Of a stretch of DNA of 64,000 bases, positions 8,136 through 17,255 are shown piece after piece; within the stretch, counting starts at the first letter, position 1, and every line of letters starts with the position of its first letter. The stretch is from positions 7,535,001-7,599,000 of the forward strand of contig NZ_JAZHRR010000001.1 in NCBI RefSeq assembly GCF_036924515.1, written 5' to 3'. A program made the position numbers and the translations under genes. Under the pieces are notes generated by a model. The model was not told the DNA's origin and did no database searches. It saw only the letters and a program-made list of their open reading frames with translations. Source of the stretch: Bradyrhizobium sp. AZCC 1610 (lineage in GTDB: Bacteria; Pseudomonadota; Alphaproteobacteria; Rhizobiales; Xanthobacteraceae).

Positions 8136-9845
8136 CTAACTATTCCTCAACCTCGCCGCGGCGCCGCCGCCGAACACCGGGATCCGGTTCACCGCCAGCA
8201 CCACCGCAAAGGTAATCACCAGCATCGCGATGCCGAGCACCGAAATGGCGGCTAGGTCTCCGCTTTCGTTGAGGTCGTAGATCAGGACCGACAGCACCTT
8301 GGTCTGCGAGGTGAACAGCACGATCGCCGCGGATAATTCGCGCATCACACCGATGAAGATGAAGCACCAGGTCGCGATCACGCCGGTGCGCAGCAAGGGC
8401 GCGGTGATCTGGCGCAGCGCCTGCAGCCGGGTCGCGCCGAGGATGCGGCTGGCGTCTTCCAGCTCGGGATGAATGGTCGCGAACGCCGCCTGCAGTTGCT
8501 GATAGGCCGAAGGGAGATTGATGGTGAGGAATGCCAGCAGCAGGATCCACAGCGTGCCGTAGAGCACGAAGGGCGGCCGCGTGTAGCTCAGGAACAATCC
8601 TACGCCGAGCACGATGCCGGGCACGGCGACCGGGGCGGTGGCGAGAAAGCCGAGCATGCGGTGGCTCGCGATCACGCGGCGGGTCGTGACATAAGCGACC
8701 ACCAGCGCGAGGATCGTGCCGATGGTGGCCGTCGATGCGCCCAGGATCACCGTGTTTTTGAGCGCGAGCTGAGTCGACGACAATTCGGTGAATACGAACA
8801 CGATGTTGTGCAGGGTCGCCGTCGACGGCGTCACCAGCGTGGTCGCGTTCGGCGAAAACGCTGCATTGAGCAGCGCTAAATAGGGCAGGAATACCGGATT
8901 GAGCAGCACGACGAGGCAGAACGCCAGCGCCGCCCAGCGCCACCCCTTCATCTCGATCGGGCGCGGCGCGCCGTATTTACCGCCGACGATCGAAAAGCCG
9001 CGGCGGCCGAGCAGAGATTTCTGGCCCTGCAGCAGCAGGATCGTCAGCAGAAGCAGCGGCACGGCGGCGGCTGCGGCCAATTCTAGTTTTGGTGGATACT
9101 GGAACAGGCTCCAGATTTTCGTCGTCATGGTGTGGAAGCCGGCCGGCAGCGCCAGGATCGCGGGCGATCCGAACAGCGTCATCGCCTGCAGGAACGCGAT
9201 CAGCGCGCCGGCGATCAGCGCCGGCAGCGCCAAGGGAATCGTGACCCGCCGCGCCGTGGTCCACGCCTTGCCGCCGAGAATGGCGGAGGCGTCCTCCAGT
9301 TCGCCCGGCATGTTGTCGAGCGCGTTGGCGACCAGCACGAACACGAACGGAAACGTGTAGCAGGAGATCACGAAGATCAGCCCGGTCAGCGAATAGATGT
9401 CGAACAGAGGATCTTCGGCGCCGGTGAGATAGCGATAGAGCTGGTTCAGCAGGCCACTGTTGGGCGCCGCCAGCAATTCCCAGGCGACCGCGCCGAGGAA
9501 AGGCGGGGTGACAAAGGAAGCCGTCACCAGCGCGCGGATGGTCTGCCGCCCCGGCATGTCGGTGCGCGACACCAGCCAGCCGATCGGAGCTGCGACAAGG
9601 CAGCAGGCCACCGCCGAGGTGGTGGCGATGATCGCGGTCGTCAGCAGCGGATCGAGAAAGGCGGGGTCGGTGAACAGCGTGACGAAATTCTGCAGCGTCG
9701 GATGCCGTGCCTTGTCCGTGAAGGCGTAGAGCATCAGCCACGACATCGGTAGCACGATCAGCACGATCATGAAGGCGGCGAACAGCCACAGGATGGGGCG
9801 CGTGAGGTCGATGCGGGATTTTGGGGTGTCGGTGGTGGTGGTCAT
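8136..9845 (-). CDS. ABC transporter permease with two fused permease domains (FbpB-like)
   Basis: This 569-residue membrane protein contains two tandem binding-protein-dependent permease domains, about residues 60-270 and 330-550, giving roughly twelve helices. Coupling loops are visible in each half: LEDASAILGGKAWTTARRV and LEDASRILGATRLQALRQI. That layout is typical of ferric-iron/polyamine-like (COG1178) importers. Start set at the ATG at 9845 (MTTTTDTPKS); the frame runs on upstream without a good start. It is the last gene of a three-gene minus-strand operon (ATPase, binding protein, permease). Confidence 0.9.
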   Translation of the reverse strand: MTTTTDTPKSRIDLTRPILWLFAAFMIVLIVLPMSWLMLYAFTDKARHPTLQNFVTLFTDPAFLDPLLTTAIIATTSAVACCLVAAPIGWLVSRTDMPGRQTIRALVTASFVTPPFLGAVAWELLAAPNSGLLNQLYRYLTGAEDPLFDIYSLTGLIFVISCYTFPFVFVLVANALDNMPGELEDASAILGGKAWTTARRVTIPLALPALIAGALIAFLQAMTLFGSPAILALPAGFHTMTTKIWSLFQYPPKLELAAAAAVPLLLLTILLLQGQKSLLGRRGFSIVGGKYGAPRPIEMKGWRWAALAFCLVVLLNPVFLPYLALLNAAFSPNATTLVTPSTATLHNIVFVFTELSSTQLALKNTVILGASTATIGTILALVVAYVTTRRVIASHRMLGFLATAPVAVPGIVLGVGLFLSYTRPPFVLYGTLWILLLAFLTINLPSAYQQLQAAFATIHPELEDASRILGATRLQALRQITAPLLRTGVIATWCFIFIGVMRELSAAIVLFTSQTKVLSVLIYDLNESGDLAAISVLGIAMLVITFAVVLAVNRIPVFGGGAAARLRNS

Positions 9846-9927
9846 GCTATTTCCACAAGCGCGCTCAGGCTCCCTCGCCCCGCGTTTGCGGGGAGAGGCA
9901 AAACGGAGATCGCCGCCACATCCATCC

Positions 9928-10995
9928 TCAAACCCTGAACAGCCGCGCATAGCGCGTCTTGATCTCTTCGGTCATCCTCTCGACGCCCTCCGCATCCTCC
10001 TTCATCAGCTTGATGTCGGAAATCTTCCGCCGTCCCGGCTTCGATTGCACCTGCGGGTGAACGGAATGCTGCGCGGTGAAATCGCAAAAGAACTGCTGAG
10101 TCTCGCGCGTATGCAGCCAGACCTGGAACAGTTTTGCGGCGTTGGGATGCTGTGCGGTCTTGAAGATGCCGGTCGGCCCCGAAATCGTCGGTGTGCCCTC
10201 GACAGGGTAGACCGGCTCGACCGGCTGTCCGGCTTCCTTCAGCAGCACGATGCCGTATTCGTTGCCGTCGGCCATCACAGCGCGCTCGCCGAGCGACAGC
10301 TTCTTCGGCGGATCGGTCGACGACTGCACCTGCATCACGCGCTGCTTGGCGAGCTTTTCAATGTACTCCCAGCCGAGTTCGCGCACCATCTGGAACGTCG
10401 CGGTCATGATGGTGCCGCTATAGGCGGGGTGTCCCTTCACCATCTTGCCCGCCCATTTGGGATCGAGCAGGTCGGCAAAGCCCTTCGGCGCATCCTCCGG
10501 CTTGACGAGGTTGGTGTTGTAGGCGATCGACGACAGCCACACGCGGGAGGTCGCAAACATGCCGCCGGGATCGCGATAGCTTTCCGGAAAATGTTTCGCG
10601 ACATCCTCGGGCACGAACGGCATCAGCCAGCCGTTTTTCTTCCAGACGATGAAGTGCGAGGCGTCGGAGGAGTTGACGATGTCGGCGGCGCGAATGTTGC
10701 TCGCAAATTCCTGGTCGATCCGCTGGAACAGCCGCTCCGAGCCGGAACGCTCGATCTGAATGGTTATGCCGGGATAGGCGGCCTCGAACGCCTTGCCGAG
10801 CTTTTCGCCGACCGGCAGGTCCATCGAAGAATAGAAGATCAGCTTGCCTTCCGTCTTCGCCGCCTCCACCAGCGCCGGCGTGATCGCGACCGGCTCCGGC
10901 GCCTGGGCGCGAACCGGGGAGGCGAATACGGCGCCAGTGATGAGCGCCGCCGAACCATGCAGGATGTCGCGTCTCGAAAGTTTTCGCCGCTCCAT
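9928..10995 (-). CDS. ABC transporter periplasmic substrate-binding protein, ferric-binding-like, Tat signal
   Basis: This 355-residue protein opens with a twin-arginine signal (LSRRDILHGSAALITG, cleavage near SPVRAQA, residue 31) and then the COG1840-type fold with EGKLIFYSSMD near its start. The double-tyrosine iron motif of true FbpA proteins is not seen, so iron is not assured; 2-aminoethylphosphonate, thiamine or polyamine-like ligands are alternatives. It lies between the ATPase and the double permease, 24 and 82 bases from their coding ends. Confidence 0.88.
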   Translation of the reverse strand: MERRKLSRRDILHGSAALITGAVFASPVRAQAPEPVAITPALVEAAKTEGKLIFYSSMDLPVGEKLGKAFEAAYPGITIQIERSGSERLFQRIDQEFASNIRAADIVNSSDASHFIVWKKNGWLMPFVPEDVAKHFPESYRDPGGMFATSRVWLSSIAYNTNLVKPEDAPKGFADLLDPKWAGKMVKGHPAYSGTIMTATFQMVRELGWEYIEKLAKQRVMQVQSSTDPPKKLSLGERAVMADGNEYGIVLLKEAGQPVEPVYPVEGTPTISGPTGIFKTAQHPNAAKLFQVWLHTRETQQFFCDFTAQHSVHPQVQSKPGRRKISDIKLMKEDAEGVERMTEEIKTRYARLFRV

Positions 10996-11019
10996 CGCGT
11001 CCTCCCATGTTTTTCTTCT

Positions 11020-12081
11020 TTAACGCCCGAGCGCCCGGCAGCGCTCGGGCGGCAGCGTCAACCAGACCTCACTGCCTTTAGGCACGTTGGTTTCTGTCGG
11101 CGTGGTGGCGCGCAAACTGGTGCCGTCGGCCACCTCGACCATGTAGTCGCGCGCGACGCCGAGATAGACCTGCCGTGTGACGACTGCCCTGAGCGCATTC
11201 TCTGATGAAGCCGGCGCGTGCGTGGATAGCCCGATATCGTGCTGGCGGATTGCAACCACGGCGTCCTGGTCTGCCGCGAGCGGCGCACCGACCACCTTCA
11301 ACGTCGCGCCCGCAAAGGAAATGTGGTTGGCATCGCGCGCGGTGCCCTTGATGACGTTGCTGGCGCCGATGAAGCGGGCGACGAATTCGGATTCGGGCCG
11401 CGCGTAGATGTCCTCGGGCGTACCGAGCTGGTCGATCCGCCCGCCGTTCATGACCGCGATCAGGTCGGCCGTGGTCATGGCCTCGGACTGGTCGTGGGTA
11501 ACGTAGACAGTGGTGTAGCGATATTCGTCATGCAGGCGGCGGATTTCGAACCGCATCTCCTCGCGCAAATTGGCATCGAGATTGGAGAGCGGCTCGTCGA
11601 GCAGCAGCGTCTGCGGCTCGACGATCAGTGCGCGCGCCAGCGCCACGCGTTGCTGCTGCCCGCCGGAGAGTTCGCCGGGGTAGCGCTGCGCCAGCGCCTC
11701 GAGCTTGGTCGTGGCCAAAATCGCCGCCAGCTTCTTCGCAATGGTGTCGCGGTCCATTTTGCGCAGGCGCAGGCCATAGACGATGTTTTCGGTCACCGTC
11801 ATGTGCGGCCACAGCGCGTAGCTCTGGAAGATCATCGACATGTTGCGCTGCTCGGGCGGCAGCGTGCGCGCCTTCGACGACACCAGCCGCTCGCCGACAT
11901 GGATCTCGCCGTCGGAAGGCTCCAGGAAACCCGCGAGCAGCCGCAGCGTCGTGGTCTTGCCGCATCCGGACGGCCCGAGCAGGCAGACCAGTTGTCCATG
12001 ATCGATTTTCAATGAGACGCTATCGACCACCGCAAGCGAGCCAAATCGCTTGGTCAGGCCGCGCAAATCAACGGACGCCAA
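11020..12081 (-). CDS. ABC transporter ATP-binding protein, FbpC/PotA type
   Basis: The cytoplasmic ATPase for the following binding protein and permease, about 353 residues. Walker A is GPSGCGKTT, the signature LSGGQQQRV, Walker B LLLDEPLSNLDA, and the switch histidine is in VTHDQSEA. After about residue 240 comes a TOBE-type regulatory domain, as in iron and spermidine ATPases. The TTG at 12081 gives the familiar start ASVDLRGLTKRFG and has GGGAG upstream; GTG codons at 12090 and 12096 are in frame and cannot be excluded. It is first in the operon. Confidence 0.9.
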   Translation of the reverse strand: MASVDLRGLTKRFGSLAVVDSVSLKIDHGQLVCLLGPSGCGKTTTLRLLAGFLEPSDGEIHVGERLVSSKARTLPPEQRNMSMIFQSYALWPHMTVTENIVYGLRLRKMDRDTIAKKLAAILATTKLEALAQRYPGELSGGQQQRVALARALIVEPQTLLLDEPLSNLDANLREEMRFEIRRLHDEYRYTTVYVTHDQSEAMTTADLIAVMNGGRIDQLGTPEDIYARPESEFVARFIGASNVIKGTARDANHISFAGATLKVVGAPLAADQDAVVAIRQHDIGLSTHAPASSENALRAVVTRQVYLGVARDYMVEVADGTSLRATTPTETNVPKGSEVWLTLPPERCRALGR

Positions 12082-12251
12082 TCGCCTCACTCCCACTCTT
12101 GTTCTTGCACGGATCAGCGCCCGGCTTGGTATGCCAGTATACGGACAAAAACGGGTTGGGAAAGGGAGTTGAGTGGGAAACGATGTCGTCGCCTCGTGCG
12201 CAATCGCGCGCGGGCCGTCAGCACGATTTCACATTGTGAGAGACGCGGTCC

Positions 12252-12331
12252 GTAGGATGGGTGGAGCGCAGCGATACCCATCGCCATGTGCACCGGCATT
12301 GATGGGTATCGCTTCGCTCCACCCATCCTAC
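12252..12331. repeat. Palindromic intergenic repeat, family C copy 1
   Basis: Arms GTAGGATGGGTGGAGC and GCTCCACCCATCCTAC are perfect, with a second inner pair around GATACCCAT and ATGGGTATC. A related copy is at 27664-27747. Confidence 0.9.
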
Positions 12332-12350
12332 AAGAGATGCAGGTCGGGGC

Positions 12351-13535
12351 TCACGCCCCGACGTTCTCGCCGAGATATTCGATCGCGGCCTCGGTTCCGC
12401 CCTTGCCGTGGGGAATATTCAGCGCGTTGAGGCCGACCTCGATGACGCCCAGCGTGCCCAGAACCATCGGCGCATTGACATGGCCCATATGGGCGATGCG
12501 GAACGCCTGGCCGGAGAGGTCGCCGATTCCGGTGCCCAGCACCACGCCGCATTTTTCCTTGCAGTAACGCTGCAGCGCGGCCGGATCAAAGCCGTTCATC
12601 GTCACGGTCGTCACCGTGTTGGAGCGCTCATTGGCCTCCGCGATGTTGAAGCCGAGCACTTGGCCTTCGCCCCAGACCGCCACCGCGCAGCGCACTGCTT
12701 CGCCGAGCAGGCGATGACGCAGAAAGGCGTTCTCCAGCCCCTCGGCATGTAGCATGTCGATCGCCTTGCGCAGCGCGAACAGCAAATGCACCGGCGCGGT
12801 ACCGGCATATTTGCGGTAGTGCTCAGCTCCTTCGCGCTCGGTCCAGTCCCAATAGGGCGTGCGCAGATTGGCTTTCTTATGCACCTCGCGGGCGCGGTCG
12901 TTGGCGGCGACGAAGCCGAGGCCGGGCGGCGTCATCAGGCCCTTCTGCGAACCGGACATCGCGACGTCGATGCCCCATTTGTCCATCTCGAACGGCATGC
13001 AGCCGAGCGAGGCCACAGTGTCGACCATGAACAGCGCCGGATGGCCGGTCGATTTGATTGCCTTGCCGATCGCTTCGATGTCGTTATAGGCGCCTGACGC
13101 AGTATCGACCTGCACCGCGACGATCGCCTTGATGCTGTGATCCCTGTCCTGTTTCAGCCGCGCCTCGACCTCGGCGGGACGGATCGCGCGGCGCCAGTCG
13201 CCCCTGAGCACCTCGACCTCGACGCCCATTGCGGCTGCGGCCTGACCCCAGCCGATCGCAAAGCGTCCGCTTTCCAGCACCAGGAGCTTGTCGCCGCGCG
13301 ACAACACGTTGGACAGCGTGGCTTCCCACGCGCCATGGCCGTTGGCGATGTAGATGTAGGATTGGCCCTTGGTGGCGAACAGTTTTGACAGATCGGCAAG
13401 CAGGCTGTCGGTCAATTCCAGCATCTGCTCGGAATAGATATCGAGCGCCGGGCGATGCATCGCCTGCAGCACTTCGTCGGGCATGGTGGTGGGTCCGGGG
13501 ATGGCCAGAAATTCCCGGCCCGCGCGAACGGTCAT
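12351..13535 (-). CDS. Class V aminotransferase (serine/alanine-glyoxylate aminotransferase-like)
   Basis: This 394-residue PLP enzyme belongs to the aminotransferase V family. The Schiff-base lysine is in SGSQKGLMTPPGLG and the upstream cofactor aspartate in FMVDTVASLG. The N-terminal IPGPTTMPDEVLQAM fits serine-glyoxylate/alanine-glyoxylate aminotransferases, which convert glyoxylate to glycine. 2-Aminoethylphosphonate transaminase (PhnW) is a related alternative and would fit the neighbouring importer, but nothing here proves it. A family C palindrome separates it from the ABC operon, so it is probably its own unit. Confidence 0.88.
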   Translation of the reverse strand: MTVRAGREFLAIPGPTTMPDEVLQAMHRPALDIYSEQMLELTDSLLADLSKLFATKGQSYIYIANGHGAWEATLSNVLSRGDKLLVLESGRFAIGWGQAAAAMGVEVEVLRGDWRRAIRPAEVEARLKQDRDHSIKAIVAVQVDTASGAYNDIEAIGKAIKSTGHPALFMVDTVASLGCMPFEMDKWGIDVAMSGSQKGLMTPPGLGFVAANDRAREVHKKANLRTPYWDWTEREGAEHYRKYAGTAPVHLLFALRKAIDMLHAEGLENAFLRHRLLGEAVRCAVAVWGEGQVLGFNIAEANERSNTVTTVTMNGFDPAALQRYCKEKCGVVLGTGIGDLSGQAFRIAHMGHVNAPMVLGTLGVIEVGLNALNIPHGKGGTEAAIEYLGENVGA

Positions 13536-13611
13536 TTGTTGGTTTTCCTTATGGGCAAGTACGCGGAATCGAGACGCGTGAGGTTCGGTCGGGATAATAT
13601 TCGATCGCGAC

Positions 13612-13688
13612 CGTCATTGCGAGCGCAGCGAAGCAATCCAGAGCTGCAAAAACAGATCAAATTGTTCTCATTGCTCTTCACAATGACG
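13612..13688. repeat. Palindromic intergenic repeat, family A copy 3
   Basis: Starts CGTCATTGCGAGCGCAGCGA and ends CAATGACG; the right half is more degenerate than in the other copies. It lies just before the stop of the 13703-14539 gene. Confidence 0.75.
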
Positions 13689-13702
13689 GCAAACCGCGCA
13701 AG

Positions 13703-14539
13703 CTATTTCCCCACCGCATTGGCGATCGCGCGCCAGATCTGATCCTTCAATTCGGTCGCCGGCGGGCTCGGGATTGTCACCGCAGGTCCCTCGCGCTTTC
13801 TGCAGGCCTCGACCAGCCGCAGCACCCAGATTTCGCCGTCGGTGTAATAGAGGTCGCCGCCGCCATTGTGGCCCGCGATCGTCGGCCCGATGCCGGTGAT
13901 CTGATATTTCGCCTCGATCATGCCGGCGTTTTCCAGATCAGTCGCAAGAAGCGCGCGCTCGGCGTCGAGATCGGGACTGATGTGGTGCGTGACGGCTGCA
14001 GTGTATTTGCTGATACCGACGCCGCGATCCTCGGTCGCCGCCCCGAGCCAGACCGGTCGCTTCTCTGCGCCGCTTTCCAGCACCTTCCAGTAGCGCACAT
14101 GGTTGCGCCGGTCGGCGCTGGTCCCGATCGGCTTTTCATAGGCGAGATCCTCGCGGCGGCCGAGATAATAGAGATTGCTGACCGGCGCGTCCTTGTAGGG
14201 ACGATCCAGCAGCACGCTGCCGACGATCTCGATCGAGGATTTCAGCGTGATCCGGTCGGCGGGATACCAACCGGCCGCGTGCATTGCGCAGACTATGTCG
14301 CCGATGTAACCGATCAGCCCGACATTCATGGGATCGCCGGGAATACCTTGACCGGTCCGCGTCACCATCGGCATGTCGGCGAGCCCGCGCTGATGCTCGT
14401 AATGGGTCCAGAAAAACGGCAGTATCAGATAGGCGACGGCGCCGTAGACGATGACAACGAGCAGCAGGATCCAGGCCGCGCGCTTCCACAGCGAACGCTT
14501 CGGTTTGACCGGGGATTGCGCGCCATCGGTGTCGGTCAC
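13703..14539 (-). CDS. Membrane-anchored LssY C-terminal domain-like protein
   Basis: This 278-residue protein has one N-terminal transmembrane helix (about residues 20-42, AAWILLLVVIVYGAVAYL) and a soluble domain outside. The pattern GDPMNVGLIGYIGDI..AMHAAGWYPAD, then RRNHVRYWKV, matches what I recall of the LssY_C domain, whose biochemical role is not established. It is preceded on the same strand by the nuclease-like gene. The family call is moderate and the function unknown. Confidence 0.7.
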   Translation of the reverse strand: MTDTDGAQSPVKPKRSLWKRAAWILLLVVIVYGAVAYLILPFFWTHYEHQRGLADMPMVTRTGQGIPGDPMNVGLIGYIGDIVCAMHAAGWYPADRITLKSSIEIVGSVLLDRPYKDAPVSNLYYLGRREDLAYEKPIGTSADRRNHVRYWKVLESGAEKRPVWLGAATEDRGVGISKYTAAVTHHISPDLDAERALLATDLENAGMIEAKYQITGIGPTIAGHNGGGDLYYTDGEIWVLRLVEACRKREGPAVTIPSPPATELKDQIWRAIANAVGK

Positions 14540-14594
14540 ATCCAGCGCTCCGCGATGTCAGGCCCCCAAAGGGTAGCACGTCTGAGCTGTGGTG

Positions 14595-15326
14595 CTACCG
14601 CCTCGTCTCGCGGCAGCCGGCGGCTTCGGCTTCCTCGACCGAGCAGAACCAGCGCGTGCCCTTTGAGATCTTCATCTCGATCTTCGCATACCAGCGGCTC
14701 GTCGGCTGGTGATAGATGCATTCGCCGGACCGGTTGACGTTGCCCTTGATGGTACAGTCGGGCGAGGGCGCCATCGATCCGGATGCCGACGCCAACAGGA
14801 TCGCCCTGGCATTCTCCGGCGGGGTGATGGCGCCGAGAATGGCGGTCTTCTTGTTGCGGACGCGCCAGTCCCACGGCGCGATGAACGCGCCCTGCCACAT
14901 CCCGGCCTTGGCCTCGCGCGCAGCCTTCTCGTCGCCCTCGTAGTCGCGCGAGAGCCGCGTCTGCGCCAGCGCCCAGCCGTTCGACACCAGCCATTTCTGG
15001 ATGTCCTCGCCGTCGGCCTCGCAGCGCGCCACCGTGCGGCCGCGGCGGTCGGTGACGGCCCTGGTATGACAGCTCCAGCTCTTTCCCCCGAAGCGTTTGA
15101 TCAGTTCGTCGCGCGCGGCGGCGCCGCAGGCCCAGCGCTCGCCCTTGGTATTGAGGCAGAGCTGATCGACCGCCGGCGCGTCGATGCCGCCCAAACGGAT
15201 GCGGTGGTTGCCGATCTGGAGCTGATCGCCTTCGCGGATTTTCGGGACGCCGGTGATGTCGGCCGCCTGCGCCATGGCGGGGAGTGACAGAAGCAAAAGG
15301 GCGGACAGCAATCTCCGTAAATTCAT
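14595..15326 (-). CDS. Thermonuclease (SNase-like) family protein, secreted, missing a catalytic Glu
   Basis: Read from the ATG at 15326 this gives 243 residues with a clear signal peptide (cleavage after AMAQA, about residue 21) and an SNase domain. Against staphylococcal nuclease, Arg35 corresponds to R44 in IRLGGIDAP and Arg87 to R97 in DRRGRTVARC, but the position of Glu43 is Ala52, so classical phosphodiesterase activity is doubtful. Paired cysteines in the domain and in the C-terminal tail (CTIKGNVN..CIYH) suggest disulfides. The ATG lies in frame inside the 886-codon frame; the signal peptide is the reason to treat it as an independent gene. Confidence 0.75.
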   Translation of the reverse strand: MNLRRLLSALLLLSLPAMAQAADITGVPKIREGDQLQIGNHRIRLGGIDAPAVDQLCLNTKGERWACGAAARDELIKRFGGKSWSCHTRAVTDRRGRTVARCEADGEDIQKWLVSNGWALAQTRLSRDYEGDEKAAREAKAGMWQGAFIAPWDWRVRNKKTAILGAITPPENARAILLASASGSMAPSPDCTIKGNVNRSGECIYHQPTSRWYAKIEMKISKGTRWFCSVEEAEAAGCRETRR

Positions 15327-17255
15327 CGGTAGTCCCGGCAGCAAAATGGATGCGGATAGTGCGGACAATGGGGCCGCCTTGCCAGAGCCGTAGCGTCGCA
15401 TCGCTTTCAACTTCCCGTCATTGCGGAATCGTAGCCCGGATGCAGCGAAGCGCAATCCGGGGAAACTGCGTCCGCTCGCGAAACTGTCCCGGATTTCGCT
15501 TCGCTGCATCCGGGCTACGGCTTTCCGTCCACCCTTCACCATCGCCCCTCTCGCCAGCGAAAGCCCCATCAGCACAAACGCCGACGTCACCTCGGGTCCG
15601 CCGACCAGAATCCGTGTCGGCGTCTTCATCTTGTTCCACTCATAGGCCTTGTACGGCCCGTGTCTGCCGCCTTCGCCGAGCTGGGCTATGATGCAGTTAA
15701 GCGCCGGCGCGAAGGTCGCAACGTCGGCGCCGAGATGTGCCAGCGCCATCAGCGCCAGCGCGGCGTCGAACGGGTTCATCTCGCGGGCGATCAGCTCATG
15801 CTCGACATAGGCCAGCACTTTGCCACGGATGAAATCGAACGTGCCGTCCGGATCGATCGCCTGCCGCGCCGCTGATGGCAACGCCATGAACGCGGCATGG
15901 CAGCGGCCGAAATAGGCGGAGTAGAGTTCCGGCAGATAATAGATGTGCGAGCGCGGATTTCTGAACGCGCCGCTTTCGACCAGACGCCGCTGGAAGCCCA
16001 GGATGCGATGCACCGTCTCCAGCCGCGAAGGCGTCTCCAGGATCTTCCAGCGCGAAAGGTTACGGAAAGAGACTTCGAGAATATCGAGATTGAGCGTCGG
16101 GTCGAGGTCGTTGCCGTAGGGTCGGTCGCCCGCGAGATTGTCGATCCAGGTAACGACGCCGCCCTCGTAATCGATGTTGTCGTTGAGCGGCACGGTGACG
16201 CGCGGCTCGTTGGCGCCCTCGCGCACCTGGTAGCCGCGGTAGAAGTCCAGCAGCGGCTGGTCGAGGATCGGATCGGTCGAACCGGCTTGGGTAGCCGCCG
16301 AGAACGAGCACGCGGTGGTGTCACAGTCAGGCACGTAGATTCCGAAGCCGAGGTCCTGCTTGATCTGGGCGAAGAAGCGCGAGAAGCGCGGATGCGGCAG
16401 CGGTGCCAGCGCGGTAATCACGCGCACCGTCGAGCCGTCATGCGAGGACACTTCCTCGGCTGAGGTCTTCAGGCAGAAATCCACCATCTCCGAAATGGCG
16501 CGCCGCGACGCCGCGGCCTCGTCCGCAGACGCCAGCCCGGTCTCGACATAGCTCAGCAGCGCCTCGGTGAAGAAGGCGTCGTAATAGGCCGAGCGGTGGC
16601 GGATCTGCATCGGCTCCCACATCGGCTCGGCGATCCCCGTCCAGGGCGGGTTGATCAGTGCGCGGGCCGGCGAATGCGCGATGAAGATCCGCGCCAGGCT
16701 GAACAGCAGTGTCGAGTTCTTGTAGCCACGCGAGTTCAGCCCCGTCAGCGCCATCAGCATTTCGCGCCCGCCCATGTCGGGGTCGCCGATCAGGTTGAAG
16801 GCCGCATAGGTCGGGATGAAGCCGTTTTTGGCAAACGAGCCCAAGAGATGGGCGCCGCAGCGGCGGATGACCCGATCGATCTCGGCGAGGCCGGGCGCCG
16901 GGCCCGCCGCCGCCACCGGCTGCGGGGAGGGATGGTGCAGGTCGATATCGGCCATCAGCTCGGCGATCGGGGCGCCGACCGCGGCCCAGTCCGGCTCGGC
17001 CTCGTCGCGCGCCTGCCGGAGCGCCTCCTGCAAGGCGCCGAGCCGCTTCTCGTCCCGCAGCGCGGGCAGCCCGGTCCGCCGCAGCAGCGGCCGCAACGCC
17101 GGATTGCCGAGCGCGGTCCGATAGAACTTGCCGAGATGGGGGTCGCCGCCGCGGTATCTCAGCAGCACGGGATCGCAGACGTCGTACAGCGACGGGCCGT
17201 CTTTCCGCGCGGTCAGCGCCCGAAATGCGGCGCCGGCGATGGTGTGGAGGCCCAT
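14595..17255 (-). CDS. Long open frame: cyclase-like hypothetical protein continuous with nuclease-like protein
   Basis: From the ATG at 17255 the frame is open for 886 codons. Residues 1 to about 600 are a protein I do not recognise firmly: helical repeats rich in Trp, Tyr and Leu, with D310-C-D-T-T-A315, which resembles the DxDDTA catalytic motif of class II terpene and squalene-hopene cyclases. Residues about 600-643 are read through the family B palindrome at 15431-15518 plus spacer, with no stop. Residues 644-886 are a complete secreted nuclease-like protein with its own signal peptide. The likely history is loss of the first gene's stop when the repeat arrived, but a true fusion or a base error cannot be excluded. 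Divergent from the caspase-like gene. Confidence 0.6.
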   Translation of the reverse strand: MGLHTIAGAAFRALTARKDGPSLYDVCDPVLLRYRGGDPHLGKFYRTALGNPALRPLLRRTGLPALRDEKRLGALQEALRQARDEAEPDWAAVGAPIAELMADIDLHHPSPQPVAAAGPAPGLAEIDRVIRRCGAHLLGSFAKNGFIPTYAAFNLIGDPDMGGREMLMALTGLNSRGYKNSTLLFSLARIFIAHSPARALINPPWTGIAEPMWEPMQIRHRSAYYDAFFTEALLSYVETGLASADEAAASRRAISEMVDFCLKTSAEEVSSHDGSTVRVITALAPLPHPRFSRFFAQIKQDLGFGIYVPDCDTTACSFSAATQAGSTDPILDQPLLDFYRGYQVREGANEPRVTVPLNDNIDYEGGVVTWIDNLAGDRPYGNDLDPTLNLDILEVSFRNLSRWKILETPSRLETVHRILGFQRRLVESGAFRNPRSHIYYLPELYSAYFGRCHAAFMALPSAARQAIDPDGTFDFIRGKVLAYVEHELIAREMNPFDAALALMALAHLGADVATFAPALNCIIAQLGEGGRHGPYKAYEWNKMKTPTRILVGGPEVTSAFVLMGLSLARGAMVKGGRKAVARMQRSEIRDSFASGRSFPGLRFAASGLRFRNDGKLKAMRRYGSGKAAPLSALSASILLPGLPMNLRRLLSALLLLSLPAMAQAADITGVPKIREGDQLQIGNHRIRLGGIDAPAVDQLCLNTKGERWACGAAARDELIKRFGGKSWSCHTRAVTDRRGRTVARCEADGEDIQKWLVSNGWALAQTRLSRDYEGDEKAAREAKAGMWQGAFIAPWDWRVRNKKTAILGAITPPENARAILLASASGSMAPSPDCTIKGNVNRSGECIYHQPTSRWYAKIEMKISKGTRWFCSVEEAEAAGCRETRR
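15431..15518. repeat. Palindromic intergenic-type repeat, family B copy 3, inside an open frame
   Basis: Starts GTAGCCCGGATGCAGCGAAG and ends GCATCCGGGCTAC. Unlike the other copies it sits inside an open reading frame on the minus strand, where it encodes a stretch containing RMQRSEIRD and GLRFAASGL. Its upstream neighbour has no stop codon. Confidence 0.88.

Noticed and set aside
9928..12081. Second ABC operon considered as a definite iron(III) importer
   Set aside because: The binding protein shows no double-tyrosine iron motif, so only the family is assigned.
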